Origin: Psychrobacter urativorans
GTDB lineage: Bacteria > Pseudomonadota > Gammaproteobacteria > Pseudomonadales > Moraxellaceae
Assembly: GCF_904846695.1 (NCBI RefSeq)
Contig: NZ_CAJHBR010000017.1
Coordinates: 18,234-82,233 of the forward strand
Length of the DNA stretch: 64,000 nt
Direction of reading: 5' to 3'
Part shown: piece by piece, positions 1 through 9,989 of the stretch
Position numbering within the stretch: the stretch's first letter is position 1
Layout of the letters: every line of letters begins with the position of its first letter
Program-made: the position numbers and the translations under genes
Notes under the pieces: model-generated
The model's database searches: none
Seen by the model: only the letters and a program-made list of their open reading frames with translations
What the model was told of the DNA's origin: nothing

Positions 1-371
1 CGACTAATACGGGCTAAAATGTCAGTTATATCGCTAGCCGTTAGCTCAAAGATAGGAGCTAATAAAGTTAGCGTACGTTCAGGGTTAGTGACTTCATCGG
101 GGCTTAGCATAGCGGTAAATACTGGCTGATTGTCCGCCAATATTATGCCGTTACGGTCATAGATGTAGCCACGGCTGGGCGGGGCTGATATCAGCTTGAT
201 GCGGTTATTATCAGCGTTAGTTAAATACTGTTCATGAGCATAAACTTGCAAATAGCCGTAGCGCAGTAGCAGGCCACTTAGTCCTACCACTATAATCAAC
301 CCAAAAATAATAATTCGCTGCATAAAAATGCGGTTCACTAGTTCAGTATCTGGCGTAAGCGGTTTATTCAT
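1..371 (-). CDS. mrdA: Penicillin-binding protein 2, N-terminal part (partial)
   Basis: Only the first 123 codons lie in the window; the rest continues beyond base 1. The reverse-strand ATG at 371 opens a short cytoplasmic tail, one membrane anchor (about residues 18-38, rich in I/L/V/G) and then a periplasmic stretch containing SRGYIYDRNGIILADN. That pattern is the conserved N-terminal dimerisation-domain signature of class B PBPs, and the anchor-to-motif spacing suits PBP2, the elongasome transpeptidase, better than FtsI. The catalytic SxxK region is outside the window. It is divergent from the DUF445 gene with about 420 bp between them. The PBP2 rather than FtsI call is from family resemblance. 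Confidence 0.85.
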   Translation of the reverse strand, partial: MNKPLTPDTELVNRIFMQRIIIFGLIIVVGLSGLLLRYGYLQVYAHEQYLTNADNNRIKLISAPPSRGYIYDRNGIILADNQPVFTAMLSPDEVTNPERTLTLLAPIFELTASDITDILARIS

Positions 372-792
372 GTAAAGTCAGTACCAAATTATTAAGTCGC
401 GCAAAAGTATTAAGGCTAGCCACGGCGATCAGTAGCAAATTATAACAGAACAAAATAGACTCTGTTGCCTTTGCCCTAGCAATTGTGGTTTGCTAGATCA
501 AGGGCCGGTAATCACTAACCGAAGGGGTGGATTAACAGTTAATTCTGCTAAAACAATAACCTGTATTAGTAGTGATGACAAAAAAAGGTCAATAAAAGCT
601 CAATCTAGTGAGATTAAGGGTAGTACCAACAGTCATTGAGCTTAACTAGTAAGCCGTGCTAATAAATGGCAAGTATGTTAAAATCAGGCGGTTTATTTTA
701 TAGCATTTTTGCTAAAAACATTGTTTTAGTAATCAGTCATTAGTTATGACTGTAGATTAAAGCTCATCCTTATGTCAGGGGTATAAACAGTC
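372..792. other. Divergent intergenic region, mrdA / DUF445
   Basis: No gene is seen in this 421-bp AT-rich gap. It must hold the divergent promoters. A 9-bp inverted repeat (AAGCTCAAT at 596-604, ATTGAGCTT at 635-643) is present. An extended -10-like TGTTAAAAT (676-684) lies 108 bp before the DUF445 start. Neither is strong enough for a firm call. Confidence 0.5.
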
Positions 793-2127
793 ATGGTTGC
801 AACTTCAATATGGCAGACGCTTGCTGAGCATCCAGAGTTCCTTGCCATGCTGACCATACCGCCAGTGACCGCATTTGTCACTTGGATACATGTATGGATG
901 GCACTAAAGATGCTGTTTTACCCTATTAAGTTTCGGGGTATTCGTATCCCAAACTTTCCTTTTTTTGGCTTACCTGGAATAGGCTGGCAAGGTATAGTGC
1001 CGCGTAAAGCTGGCAAGATATCAGGGGTTATTGTTGACCAAACCTTATCTAAACTAGGCTCGCTTGATGAATTTTTTCAGGCGATGGAGCCTGAGCAAAT
1101 GGCAGTATTCATTACTGATACTGTTGATCAAAACCTCGAATCTTTAATCGATGAGATCATGCTTGAGCGCTCAGAGACCCTGTGGAATAATATTCCCTAT
1201 GCCTTAAAGCGGCGTCTGTATACCCAAGCTCATCAACAGCTGCCAGGCATCATGCAGTCGCTAGTGACTGACTTGACTTATCATGTCGAGGACTTAGTCG
1301 ATATGCGGCAGATGATCGTCAATAAGATGGAGAGCGATCGACGCTTGATGGTCAATATGTTCCTAAAAGTTGGTCAACATGAGATCAACTTTATTTGGCA
1401 TATCAGTGCGCTGATTGGTTTGATATTTGGTGTTATCCAGATGTTTATCTTTTTGGTAGTACCAGTGCATTGGACGGTCCCTTTCTTTGCGGCAGTGTGG
1501 GGCTTACTGACCAATTGGATTGCTATTTGGATGGTATTTAACCCGATAGAACCTAAATTTATTCCTTGTATAAAATTCTTTTCTTGGCGTAAAGGCTTTC
1601 CTTTTATCAAGTTACAAGTGCCCCATATTACTCAGTTTCGCTGGCAGGGCGGCTTTATGAAGCGTCAAGAGGAAGTCTCTGAGGTGTTCGCTGAGATTGT
1701 GGTAAAAGACTTGGTGACTCTTGAGAATATCATGAACGAGATGATGTATGGCGAGCGGGCGGCACAAACTCGTGAGCTCATGAAGTCGCATCTATATGAG
1801 GTGCTGGATTCACCGTTAGTCAATACTACTTTACGTATGGGACTAGGTCGTCGTGAATTTGGTCAGCTAAAGAACACTATTATTGATAAGTCGATCAGCG
1901 CTACTATGATACCGATGCGTGATCCTGAATTGAATGAGAGTCGTGCTAGCAAGATATTTGGCTTATTTCGTGACCGTATCCGTGCTTTGTCGCCGCGCGA
2001 ATTTCAAAACTTATTACGCCCAGCCTTTCAAGAGGATGAATTAACCTTGATTATATTAGGTGGTATTACTGGCTTCTTAGCGGGTTGGTTGCATTTGGTT
2101 CTAGTATTCCTGCCAGCAGTTAGTTAA
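793..2127 (+). CDS. DUF445 family inner-membrane protein
   Basis: A 444-residue membrane protein that I recognise as a DUF445 (YheB-like) member; the molecular role is unknown. It is an internal duplication: residues 27-82 (membrane helix, Pro-rich turn, GWQGIVPRKAGKISG) resemble residues 238-310 (LLTNWIAIWMVFNPIEPKF, then RWQGGFMKRQEEVSEVF). Hydrophobic segments lie at about 15-42, 203-224, 228-249 and 423-441, with long amphipathic helical stretches between. The C-terminal GGITGFLAGWLHLVL is typical of the family. The ATG at 793 is the only reasonable start, preceded by a weak AGGGG. It stands alone, divergent from mrdA and 350 bp ahead of ccmF, so genomic context gives little functional information. 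Confidence 0.8.
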   Translation: MVATSIWQTLAEHPEFLAMLTIPPVTAFVTWIHVWMALKMLFYPIKFRGIRIPNFPFFGLPGIGWQGIVPRKAGKISGVIVDQTLSKLGSLDEFFQAMEPEQMAVFITDTVDQNLESLIDEIMLERSETLWNNIPYALKRRLYTQAHQQLPGIMQSLVTDLTYHVEDLVDMRQMIVNKMESDRRLMVNMFLKVGQHEINFIWHISALIGLIFGVIQMFIFLVVPVHWTVPFFAAVWGLLTNWIAIWMVFNPIEPKFIPCIKFFSWRKGFPFIKLQVPHITQFRWQGGFMKRQEEVSEVFAEIVVKDLVTLENIMNEMMYGERAAQTRELMKSHLYEVLDSPLVNTTLRMGLGRREFGQLKNTIIDKSISATMIPMRDPELNESRASKIFGLFRDRIRALSPREFQNLLRPAFQEDELTLIILGGITGFLAGWLHLVLVFLPAVS

Positions 2128-2478
2128 GTGATTAATGATGAATTTTTATAGTGACATATTGAAGCTGATAACCTTAAGCACCATCAAAATATCATTAGCA
2201 TAATATGCCTACAGATGAAGTCATTATTTTTGTCAGAACCGTCAAAGTAGAATAGTAGAATTATAATTAAAACAGTAGAACAGGCTGATAAGTAAGTTAA
2301 ATTTAAATAAAGCATCAACTAAGACAAACACAGCAAATAATCATCTATAGCCGTAATCGTATAAAAAATCACCGTTAAAACCGTCAAAAAATTCGTAACA
2401 GACGCTAAGTGTCTTGGCCAGTTATAAGTCGACCAAGCTGCTACAGCAAACTATTAGCGTATAACAAGGTTAGACCGT
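2128..2478. other. Intergenic region ahead of the ccm operon
   Basis: 351 bp of A-rich DNA between the DUF445 gene and ccmF. No gene, terminator hairpin or convincing promoter was seen. A ccmF promoter is expected here, because ccmABCDE are not immediately upstream. Confidence 0.4.
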
Positions 2479-4536
2479 ATGTTAATCACAGAATTAGGTT
2501 ATTTGGCCTTGCTGGCCGCCTTTATCTTAGCGATCTTGCAGGTCGTGTTGCCAACCGTAGGGATCGTGCAAGGTCGTGTCGCTTGGCAGCGTTTGGCACC
2601 AAGCTTAGCTTGGGCACAGTTTGCCGCTATGGCCTTCTCATTTGGGGCGTTGATGGCAGGCTTTTATTACAATGATTTTAGCTTGGCTTATGTCGCTCAG
2701 CATTCCAACACTTTGTTGCCTTGGTACTATAAGTTATCAGCAACTTGGGGTGGACACGAAGGCTCATTGCTACTGTGGATGACTATTATGGCCACTTGGT
2801 GTGCCTTAGTATCTTATTTCAGCCGTGGCTTACCGTTATCTATGCGAGCACGAGTATTAGTAATATTAGCCGGGGTGCAGCTGATGATGCTGGCCATGCT
2901 AATCTTTACTTCCTCACCTTTTGATCGCACTCTACCCAATCTAATTGTCGATGGTGCAGATCTTAATCCAGTATTACAAGATTTTGGTCTTATTATCCAT
3001 CCCCCTATGCTGTATATGGGTTATGTCGGTATGGTAGTGCCCTTTGCCTTTTGTATGGCGGCGCTATGGGAAGGTCGTTTAGATGCGGTCTGGACTCGTT
3101 GGTCACGGCCTTGGGCGCTAGCCGCTTGGGGTTTCTTGACTGTAGGTATTGCCTTGGGCTCATGGTGGGCTTATTACGAGCTTGGCTGGGGCGGTTGGTG
3201 GTTTTGGGATCCAGTAGAGAATGCTTCGTTGATGCCTTGGTTGGCTGGTCTAGCGTTGATTCATTCGTTAGCCGTTACCGAAAAGCGTGGCGTGTTCAAA
3301 GCTTGGACTATCATGCTGGCTATCTTTGCCTTTGCGCTTAGTTTACTCGGTACTTTTTTGGTGCGCTCTGGGGTTATTACTTCAGTGCATTCATTCGCAG
3401 CTGACCCAACTCGTGGCTTAGTTATTTTAGCTATTTTGGGCATAATCATCGGTGGTGGTCTACTGATGTTTGCGGTTCGTGGCTGGCGCTTGACGGTGGA
3501 GAGTCAGTATCAACTGGTTTCTCGCGAGTCTTTTTTAGTCATCAACAATGCCATTATTCTGATCTCAACTTTAGTGGTGCTACTAGGTACTTTATATCCT
3601 ATCATCGCTGATGCCTTTAGTTTAGGTCAAGTTTCAGTAGGCCCTCCGTACTTCAATGCGCTATTTGTACCGCTAACGTGGCTGCTATTGATAGCGATGG
3701 GTATGGGCTCTAATATCCGTTGGAAAAAAGACAGCCGTCCACTATTGGGCGTTGGTATGGTGATTGCGGTCAGCAGCTTAGTGCTAGCGGCTATTATTAC
3801 TTACTTTGTTAGCCCGTCCTCTATGCTCAATATCGGCGTAACTTTAGCCGTAAGCTTTTGGGTATTGCTATGGATGGTGGTTGATTTTAAAGATAAGACC
3901 AAAAATGCCCCTAGCCTGTTTAAGGGTTTACGCCAGTTACGCTTAAGCTATTGGGGTCAACAAACAGCCCATATTGGAGTGTTAATAGCAGTTATTGGAG
4001 TGGCCTTTACCAGCAGCTTAAGTATCGAGCGCGATGTAGCGCTGGGGCTTGGTGATACAGTAACGGTGCAAGGCTACGATTTTGCTGTTACCGACTTTAA
4101 AGAAGTTAAAGGCAGTAACTTTGATGCCACGCAAGCTAAAGTAGAAGTCAGTAAAGAGGGCCGCTCAGTGGCAACTCTGTATCCTGAAAAACGTACTTAC
4201 GTTGTGAGCATGATGCCAATGACGGAAGCTGCTATTGATGCCAGTATTATGCGTGATTTCTATGTGGCTTTAGGCGAGCCTATCGCTGCAGATAGCAATC
4301 AGTGGGCAGTACGTATTTATGTGAAGCCGTTGATCCGTTGGATTTGGTTGGGCGCTATTATTATGGCTTTAGGTGGCTTAATAAGTATGCTTGATAAACG
4401 CTATCGCATCAAAAAACCTCAGTCTACCCTTTTAGCTACGGATACTCTAACTAGCAGAAATTTGAGCCTTGAGGCAGAAACTGAGGCTTTGAATAAAGCA
4501 GTAACCACTACGGCATCGACGACAGGGGAGCAGTAG
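2479..4536 (+). CDS. ccmF: Cytochrome c haem lyase subunit CcmF
   Basis: A 685-residue polytopic membrane protein of the system I cytochrome c maturation haem lyase, which passes haem from holo-CcmE to apocytochrome c in the periplasm. The tryptophan-rich haem-handling motif GGWWFWDPVENAS is at residues 238-250. A conserved histidine in LIIHPPMLYMGY is near residue 174, and a large periplasmic domain precedes the last helix (about 530-620). Length fits the family (about 650). It is followed after one base by ccmG, so the genes are co-transcribed. ccmABCDE, normally just upstream, are absent, which means the pathway is split over two loci in this genome. The start at 2479 has an AAGG-type ribosome site; an overlapping 88-codon frame at 2409 is a shadow. 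Confidence 0.97.
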   Translation: MLITELGYLALLAAFILAILQVVLPTVGIVQGRVAWQRLAPSLAWAQFAAMAFSFGALMAGFYYNDFSLAYVAQHSNTLLPWYYKLSATWGGHEGSLLLWMTIMATWCALVSYFSRGLPLSMRARVLVILAGVQLMMLAMLIFTSSPFDRTLPNLIVDGADLNPVLQDFGLIIHPPMLYMGYVGMVVPFAFCMAALWEGRLDAVWTRWSRPWALAAWGFLTVGIALGSWWAYYELGWGGWWFWDPVENASLMPWLAGLALIHSLAVTEKRGVFKAWTIMLAIFAFALSLLGTFLVRSGVITSVHSFAADPTRGLVILAILGIIIGGGLLMFAVRGWRLTVESQYQLVSRESFLVINNAIILISTLVVLLGTLYPIIADAFSLGQVSVGPPYFNALFVPLTWLLLIAMGMGSNIRWKKDSRPLLGVGMVIAVSSLVLAAIITYFVSPSSMLNIGVTLAVSFWVLLWMVVDFKDKTKNAPSLFKGLRQLRLSYWGQQTAHIGVLIAVIGVAFTSSLSIERDVALGLGDTVTVQGYDFAVTDFKEVKGSNFDATQAKVEVSKEGRSVATLYPEKRTYVVSMMPMTEAAIDASIMRDFYVALGEPIAADSNQWAVRIYVKPLIRWIWLGAIIMALGGLISMLDKRYRIKKPQSTLLATDTLTSRNLSLEAETEALNKAVTTTASTTGEQ

Positions 4537-4537
4537 A

Positions 4538-5248
4538 ATGACTACTTCAAACCATAATCCTGAGCAAAACGATGACCTTAACAATAGTGATAACACTAAT
4601 ATCAATAATACTAATATCAATAACACTAATAAGAGCAAGCGTGCTAGCAAGACCATGAAACCAAAGCAGATGAAGCTATGGTTCCTGATTCCGCTAATAG
4701 TTTTTTTTGGCATAGTAGTTATGCTTTATATGCGCTTAGGTAAGCCGACAGAGATTGTGACTAATACCGCTCTTGAGCGTCCAGTTCCTACCTTTGAGCT
4801 GCCATTATTGTCTGACACTAGTCGTAATATGACTAATAGTAATTTGCCCAATAAGCCGTTTTTAATGAACGTCTGGGGCTCCTGGTGTCCTACTTGTATC
4901 GTTGAGCACCCTTTTTTGATGCAGCTTGAAGAACGAGGCGTGAACATTATTGGGGTCAATTATAAAGATGACATTGGTAATGCGCTTAGCTACTTAAACC
5001 AGCGTGGCGATCCGTTCTCGATGTCTATTCAAGATTCAAAGGGAGAGTTCGCCTTAGACTTAGGCTTAACTGGTGCTCCTGAGACTTTTATAGTTGATGG
5101 AGATAGAGTTATTCGTCAGCATATTATTGGTGAGATTAACGAAGCCAATTGGCAAGAGCGTATTATGCCTTGTTTGAAGATACTCAATGAAGCTAGCGAT
5201 AATGCTACCGCCCTCGATCCAGCTCAAGTTGCGGAGGTCTGCCAATGA
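4538..5248 (+). CDS. ccmG: Thiol:disulfide interchange protein CcmG/DsbE
   Basis: A membrane-anchored thioredoxin-fold reductase that keeps apocytochrome c (with CcmH) reduced for haem attachment. A single anchor (residues 48-65) is followed by the periplasmic domain with WCPTC (C117, C120) and the family GAPETFIVD segment carrying the cis-Pro. The cytoplasmic N-terminus is unusual: about 47 residues, Asn/Thr-rich, with a short repeat NINNT at 21-30 encoded by near-identical DNA around 4600-4626. The protein is 236 aa against about 185 in E. coli, and the excess is this tail. The gene starts 1 bp after ccmF and overlaps ccmH by 4 bp (ATGA at 5245). Confidence 0.95.
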   Translation: MTTSNHNPEQNDDLNNSDNTNINNTNINNTNKSKRASKTMKPKQMKLWFLIPLIVFFGIVVMLYMRLGKPTEIVTNTALERPVPTFELPLLSDTSRNMTNSNLPNKPFLMNVWGSWCPTCIVEHPFLMQLEERGVNIIGVNYKDDIGNALSYLNQRGDPFSMSIQDSKGEFALDLGLTGAPETFIVDGDRVIRQHIIGEINEANWQERIMPCLKILNEASDNATALDPAQVAEVCQ

Positions 5249-5838
5249 TATTTAATTTAATAAGCATCAACCTACTCAAAAATTGTCAAGTCTCTAAGTG
5301 GCTAGCCTTAGGGTTAGCTGCGCTGCTGGCTGCTATGATGAGTATGACTGCTAATGCTGCTATTGATGTCTATGATTTTGACTCAGTACAGCAAGAAGCT
5401 CAGTACCGAGGCCTGATCGCAGAGCTACGCTGCCCAAAATGTCAAAATCAAAACTTGGCTGGATCTGATGCTCCTATCGCCCAAGATCTAAAGCAAAAGA
5501 CATATGATCTAATCAAAGAAGGTCGCAGTGATGGCGAAATTCGCGATTATATGCAAGAGCGTTATGGCGACTTTATCAGTTATAAGCCACCAGTACGTCC
5601 TTCTACTTGGATATTGTGGTTTTTCCCACCGTTACTACTCATCTTGCTAATCGCTGGCTGGTTTTGGCAAACCAAACGCCGTCAGCTTACCGCACGTGGT
5701 CAGAGTGGGCCATCGGTAGATCATACTACTACCCCATTAAATGCTACTGAAAAGGCTGAATTGGAGCGTTTATTATCACGTTCTGACAGCGCTAATGGCT
5801 TTGATCGTGACATTACTAGCACCGAGGACAAAAAATGA
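5245..5838 (+). CDS. ccmH: Cytochrome c maturation protein CcmH
   Basis: A 197-aa protein with a signal peptide (cleavage about ANA-A at residue 38) and the diagnostic LRCPKCQNQNLAGSDAPIA (C63, C66), the thiol pair that handles apocytochrome CxxCH cysteines. Next come the YGDFISYKPP segment and a C-terminal membrane helix (about 118-140). This is the short CcmH type; the TPR part is the separate next gene (ccmI). It overlaps ccmG and ccmI by 4 bp each, which implies translational coupling. After the last helix there is a polar tail of about 55 residues with no recognised domain. Confidence 0.95.
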   Translation: MIFNLISINLLKNCQVSKWLALGLAALLAAMMSMTANAAIDVYDFDSVQQEAQYRGLIAELRCPKCQNQNLAGSDAPIAQDLKQKTYDLIKEGRSDGEIRDYMQERYGDFISYKPPVRPSTWILWFFPPLLLILLIAGWFWQTKRRQLTARGQSGPSVDHTTTPLNATEKAELERLLSRSDSANGFDRDITSTEDKK

Positions 5839-7118
5839 CCCAATTCTCTACACTCGGCTTATTTATTGCTCTAAGCTTATTGATTACTGTAGTACTGTCG
5901 ATCATCGTGGTGATGCCTTGGCTGCGTGCTAAGCGCGCACAAAACAAACCGGTAGATAATCAGTTATTAGATATCAATATCGCAGTATTCCGTGAGCGTT
6001 TGGCTGAGCTTAAGATCGATAAAGATACGGGCACTATCGATGACAGTCACTATCAAAATCAAAAGCTTGAGCTTGAAAGACAGCTATTAGATGCACAGCG
6101 CCAAATAGAACCTATGGTTGTTCCAGGCGTAAAGAACCGTTTATTACTTATCATTTGGGTGCCAGCATTAACGGCATTGGCTTATCTATTAATCGGTGAT
6201 CGCACGCCCGTATTTAACTTCTGGTCGGCTGAAGATAAAGTTGGTCAAGTTGCTGATGATCTATTAACTGGTAAGCTTGACCAGCCACCAGCGTGGGCGA
6301 TCGAAGACGATGGTCGTCAGCTTATTACCGCTATGCAAAGCAATGTCCATCGCCATGCTGATGATCCTGATCGTTGGATGCGTTTGTCAGAACTGTTCTT
6401 ATCACTTGAGTCTACTGACTCAGCCATAGAGTCACTATCACGGGCTTATCGCTTAGCTCCTGATAATGAAGAGATCGCTACTACTTATGCCCAGATTAGC
6501 TTTTTTGCCAATCAAGGCCAGCTCGATACTAATACTCGCCGAGTATTGCAGGACGTATTAGCCAAAAACCCACAGCACGAAGGCGCGCAAATGCTGATGG
6601 CTATGGGTGAGGCTCGTGGTAGTAACTATCAGCAAGCTCAAGGTTGGATCAAGCGCTTACGCGATAATATCGCCGCTAAGCCGGGTGATCATAGCAAAGC
6701 TTTAGCAAGTTTGGACGAGCTGAGTGCTAATGTCTCTACGCAGAAAAAACAAGCGGCGCTAGGGATCGATGTGACCGTAACTATTAACGCCAGCTTATTG
6801 CCTTTGATAAAGGCTGATGATGTGTTGTTTGTGGCTATTCGTGATGTGAAGGGAGGGCCACCGTTTGCTGCTAAACGCTTACCTATTAGCATTATTAAGC
6901 AAGGCCAAGCCACTATCAGCTTGAGTGATCTCGACGCTATGATGCCTGAGCGTACTATTCAAATGGCACGTAGCGAAAAAACTAAATTGGTAGTCGTTGC
7001 CCGAGTCAGTCACACGGGTAATGCCATTGCTGAATCTGGTGATCTATCGGGTAATCCGATAGTGATAAGCGCTGAACAAAACCAAGTCAAGGTTGAGATT
7101 AATGAGCAAGTACCTTAA
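5835..7118 (+). CDS. ccmI: Cytochrome c maturation TPR protein CcmI
   Basis: A 427-aa protein. There is a membrane helix near residues 7-27, a cytoplasmic coiled loop with the typical VFRERLAELKIDKDTGTID, and a second helix near 104-122. A periplasmic TPR region follows (about 160-260: DPDRWMRLSELFLSLES, AIESLSRAYRLAPDNEE). A C-terminal beta-rich domain (about 310-425) resembles the C-terminal domain of two-domain CcmH/CcmI proteins. CcmI is the chaperone that holds apocytochrome c for CcmFH. It is the last gene of ccmFGHI; no clear hairpin terminator follows. Confidence 0.9.
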   Translation: MTQFSTLGLFIALSLLITVVLSIIVVMPWLRAKRAQNKPVDNQLLDINIAVFRERLAELKIDKDTGTIDDSHYQNQKLELERQLLDAQRQIEPMVVPGVKNRLLLIIWVPALTALAYLLIGDRTPVFNFWSAEDKVGQVADDLLTGKLDQPPAWAIEDDGRQLITAMQSNVHRHADDPDRWMRLSELFLSLESTDSAIESLSRAYRLAPDNEEIATTYAQISFFANQGQLDTNTRRVLQDVLAKNPQHEGAQMLMAMGEARGSNYQQAQGWIKRLRDNIAAKPGDHSKALASLDELSANVSTQKKQAALGIDVTVTINASLLPLIKADDVLFVAIRDVKGGPPFAAKRLPISIIKQGQATISLSDLDAMMPERTIQMARSEKTKLVVVARVSHTGNAIAESGDLSGNPIVISAEQNQVKVEINEQVP

Positions 7119-7120
7119 TG

Positions 7121-7175
7121 ACTATCGTTTATAGTAGTGATAAATAAGTACTATCGCTTATAGTAGTGATAAATC
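7121..7175 (+). repeat. Two-copy 29-bp direct repeat after ccmI
   Basis: ACTATCG(T/C)TTATAGTAGTGA begins at 7121 and again at 7150, almost identical over about 26 bp. It lies just after the ccmI stop in the gap before adk. It looks like a local duplication; no function is evident. Confidence 0.75.
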
Positions 7176-7302
7176 TTCTTATAAATCTAGCACGTTTTAG
7201 CTGACGACTGTAGCGTGCAATCAATTTATATGAACAGTCAAGTCATAGCCAGCTATCACTCTCAGGTTAAAAATACTTGAGGTTTACAAAGCTGCAAGGT
7301 AA

Positions 7303-8037
<735 letters not shown>

Positions 8038-8098
8038 GGTTTACGGAGCTAATTTTGCTAAAATGATGACGCTAAAATGATTTGGCTTCATTAGCTTT

Positions 8099-8163
8099 AC
8101 TAAACTAGCTTCACTGAACTACATTCACTGAACTAGCTTCACTGAACTACATTCACTGAACTA
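8099..8163 (+). repeat. 14-bp tandem repeat downstream of adk
   Basis: About 4.6 copies of a 14-mer alternating between ACTGAACTACATTC and ACTGAACTAGCTTC (8113, 8127, 8141, partial at 8155), with a degenerate copy at 8099. It sits in the adk 3' untranslated region just before the terminator. Confidence 0.9.
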
Positions 8164-8174
8164 ATAGTTAGTTA

Positions 8175-8207
8175 AAAAACCTCAATTATTTAAGTTGAGG
8201 TTTTTTT
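8175..8207 (+). terminator. Rho-independent terminator of adk
   Basis: AACCTCAA / TTGAGGTT hairpin followed by a seven-T run, 140 bp after the adk stop. Confidence 0.9.
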
Positions 8208-8226
8208 ATGCTGGTAATCAGCAGCT

Positions 8227-8266
8227 AAAAAAGCCGTCACCTTAGCTAAGATGACGGCTTTTTTAT
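8227..8266. terminator. Bidirectional terminator between adk and secB
   Basis: A 13-bp stem AAAAAAGCCGTCA / TGACGGCTTTTTT with flanking A and T runs, so it can end transcription both ways. It lies 22 bp beyond the secB stop on the minus strand. Confidence 0.92.
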
Positions 8267-8287
8267 AACCAACTACAGCTTAAAAGC

Positions 8288-8758
8288 TTAAGCTTTGCCT
8301 TCAGCGTCTATTTGAGCATTTGCTGAGTCGCCAGCTTGCTCTTGGCTTTGGGCATAAGCCTGATCAAAGTTAACAGGAGCTAGTAGTAACTGCGGGAAAC
8401 TACCACGAGTAACAATGTCGCTGATCACTTCACGAGCATAAGGGAACAAAACGTTAGGGCAATAAGCACCTAAGATTTGGCCTATTTGATCTTCAGGAAT
8501 ATTCTTTAATAAGAAGATACCTGCTTGATGCACCTCAGCGATAAAAGCCGGTTGTTCAGCGTTCTTAGCAGTAACGCTCACAGTCAAGATAACTTGATAA
8601 TGATCGTCATCAAGCTTTTCAGCATTGCTCGAAAGATTGATGTCTAGCTCAGGGTTCCACTCTTTAGTGAACACTTCTGCGCCTGGTACTTCTAATGACA
8701 TATCTTTAACGTAAATGCGTTCTAGGGCTAGTTGTGGTTGTGCTTGTTCATCAGCCAT
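8288..8758 (-). CDS. secB: Protein-export chaperone SecB
   Basis: A 156-aa cytosolic tetrameric chaperone that holds unfolded preproteins for SecA. Recognised from [17 protein letters not shown] at the start, the EVHQAGIF segment and the very conserved [15 protein letters not shown] near residues 104-118. The C-terminal tail is acidic and Gln/Ala-rich, as expected for the flexible SecA-contact tail. It lies 65 bp downstream of grxC on the same strand, as in E. coli (grxC-secB). Confidence 0.97.
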   Translation of the reverse strand: MADEQAQPQLALERIYVKDMSLEVPGAEVFTKEWNPELDINLSSNAEKLDDDHYQVILTVSVTAKNAEQPAFIAEVHQAGIFLLKNIPEDQIGQILGAYCPNVLFPYAREVISDIVTRGSFPQLLLAPVNFDQAYAQSQEQAGDSANAQIDAEGKA

Positions 8759-8823
8759 GATATTTCCTCAAAAATTAAAATTTTATGGTTATCTTAGAAT
8801 TAGCTCACTTGAATAGTGAATTA

Positions 8824-9087
8824 TTAGCCTGCTAATAATTCGTCAAGCTTGCCTTGTTGATTAAGCTGATTCAGCTCATCAAAGCCACCAACAAAAGTAT
8901 CGCCAATGAATATCTGAGGTACTGTGCGATAATTATTGGTTTTTTTCATCAGCTCGCGACGTTCTTCGCTGCTAATATCATGCATGCCAACTTCTTCATA
9001 CTCAACCCCTTTATTTTTTAATAATTGTTTGGCGTTTGAGCAGTATGGGCAGATAGGAGTAGTATATACTTTTACAGATACAGTCAT
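8824..9087 (-). CDS. grxC: Glutaredoxin 3
   Basis: An 87-aa dithiol glutaredoxin with the CPYC active site (C13, C16), the TVPQIFIGD cis-Pro segment and the GGFDEL glutathione-binding motif. It reduces protein disulfides and glutathione mixed disulfides in the cytosol. It lies between the rhodanese gene and secB, the same order as the yibN-grxC-secB group of E. coli, although here a strong terminator (9281-9330) separates it from the rhodanese gene. Confidence 0.97.
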   Translation of the reverse strand: MTVSVKVYTTPICPYCSNAKQLLKNKGVEYEEVGMHDISSEERRELMKKTNNYRTVPQIFIGDTFVGGFDELNQLNQQGKLDELLAG

Positions 9088-9280
9088 AATAAATCCTTGA
9101 TAGGTTTGTTGATTATATAGGGCTAAGACAGTACCGAGGCTATAATATAATGATTACCGCTAATAATAAATTAATAGTTAGTAGGTATTTGTCTATCTTC
9201 AGTTATAAAGTGGGGTTGAGGGTTATTAATTCAAGCGCAACTAGCTATAATCGAGTAAATAGTCATAACTGAACTACAAA

Positions 9281-9330
9281 TGAGAAATAAAAAAGACACC
9301 ATAGTATTATGATGTCTTTTTTATTTCTCA
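9281..9330. terminator. Long bidirectional terminator between rhodanese gene and grxC
   Basis: An 18-bp near-perfect stem, TGAGAAATAAAAAAGACA with its complement, around an 11-14 nt loop, with A and T tracts inside the stem. It lies 33 bp past the rhodanese stop (minus). Confidence 0.92.
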
Positions 9331-9363
9331 CTGCCATGACACGGCAACCACCATTAAGGCAAG

Positions 9364-9819
9364 TTATTTATGCAAGCTTGGCTTGGTTCTGCCTTTAGCC
9401 TTTGGCTGAGCGTCTTTTAAGCCCACTAGAGGCATACCAGCTGCTTGCCAGCCACCGATACCGCCATCTAAACGATAGACATTTTCTTTACCGATCATTT
9501 GTATCGCAGCGCCAGCAGTGGCCCCCATATCACAAATAATAACTATCGGGTCTTCGATAGCACGTACTTCTGCTAATCGCTCTTTTAGCTCAGTGAAGGG
9601 AATGTTACGACTGCCTTGAATGTAGCCAGTAGTGAATTTCTTATTGGCGCGAATATCAATCAATTGCGCGTTTTGAGAATTAACCATCATACCAAGCGTG
9701 TTGGGCGACACTTTTTTACCGCTGCGTTTGCTTTCAATGGCAAAAAACAATATGGCAAGTACTGCTAAAATACCAAATAAAAACGGGTGGTTACCCACAA
9801 ATTCAAGCGCACGATCCAA
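9364..9819 (-). CDS. Membrane-anchored rhodanese-like protein (YibN type)
   Basis: Single-domain rhodanese: N-terminal helix (about 11-28 from this start) then LIDIRANKKFTTGYIQGSRNIPF and the loop cysteine in IICDMGATAG, ending in GGIGGWQAAGMPL. It probably handles persulfide sulfur at the inner membrane; the substrate is unknown. I place the start at the TTG at 9819. GGAGG (9826-9830) lies 6 nt upstream, and the resulting MDRALEFVGNHPFLF lines up with the N-terminus of E. coli YibN. A frame extending to another TTG at 9864 is open but has no ribosome site. It precedes grxC-secB as in E. coli. Confidence 0.85.
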   Translation of the reverse strand: MDRALEFVGNHPFLFGILAVLAILFFAIESKRSGKKVSPNTLGMMVNSQNAQLIDIRANKKFTTGYIQGSRNIPFTELKERLAEVRAIEDPIVIICDMGATAGAAIQMIGKENVYRLDGGIGGWQAAGMPLVGLKDAQPKAKGRTKPSLHK

Positions 9820-9989
9820 AACATACCTCCAAAAAATAAGTGTTCTTTTAAGTTGTGGATACAACTTAACCTAGTGAACAAGGCGCTATTATACCGATTT
9901 GGTCAATCATAGTAAACGCAGGATAGCAAAGCGTTTGCTAATCTAAGGTTTGCCAACTTATAAATAGCTTATATCGACAAAGCAAAGCG

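Noticed and set aside
2409..2675. 88-codon frame overlapping the ccmF start
   Set aside because: Out of frame with ccmF; composition of a shadow, no ribosome site.
7121..7175. Operator pair upstream of adk
   Set aside because: Direct repeat far from the adk start and no dyad; looks like a duplication.
9820..9864. 15-residue extension of the rhodanese protein
   Set aside because: TTG at 9864 lacks a ribosome site, whereas GGAGG precedes the TTG at 9819 and the N-terminus then matches YibN.
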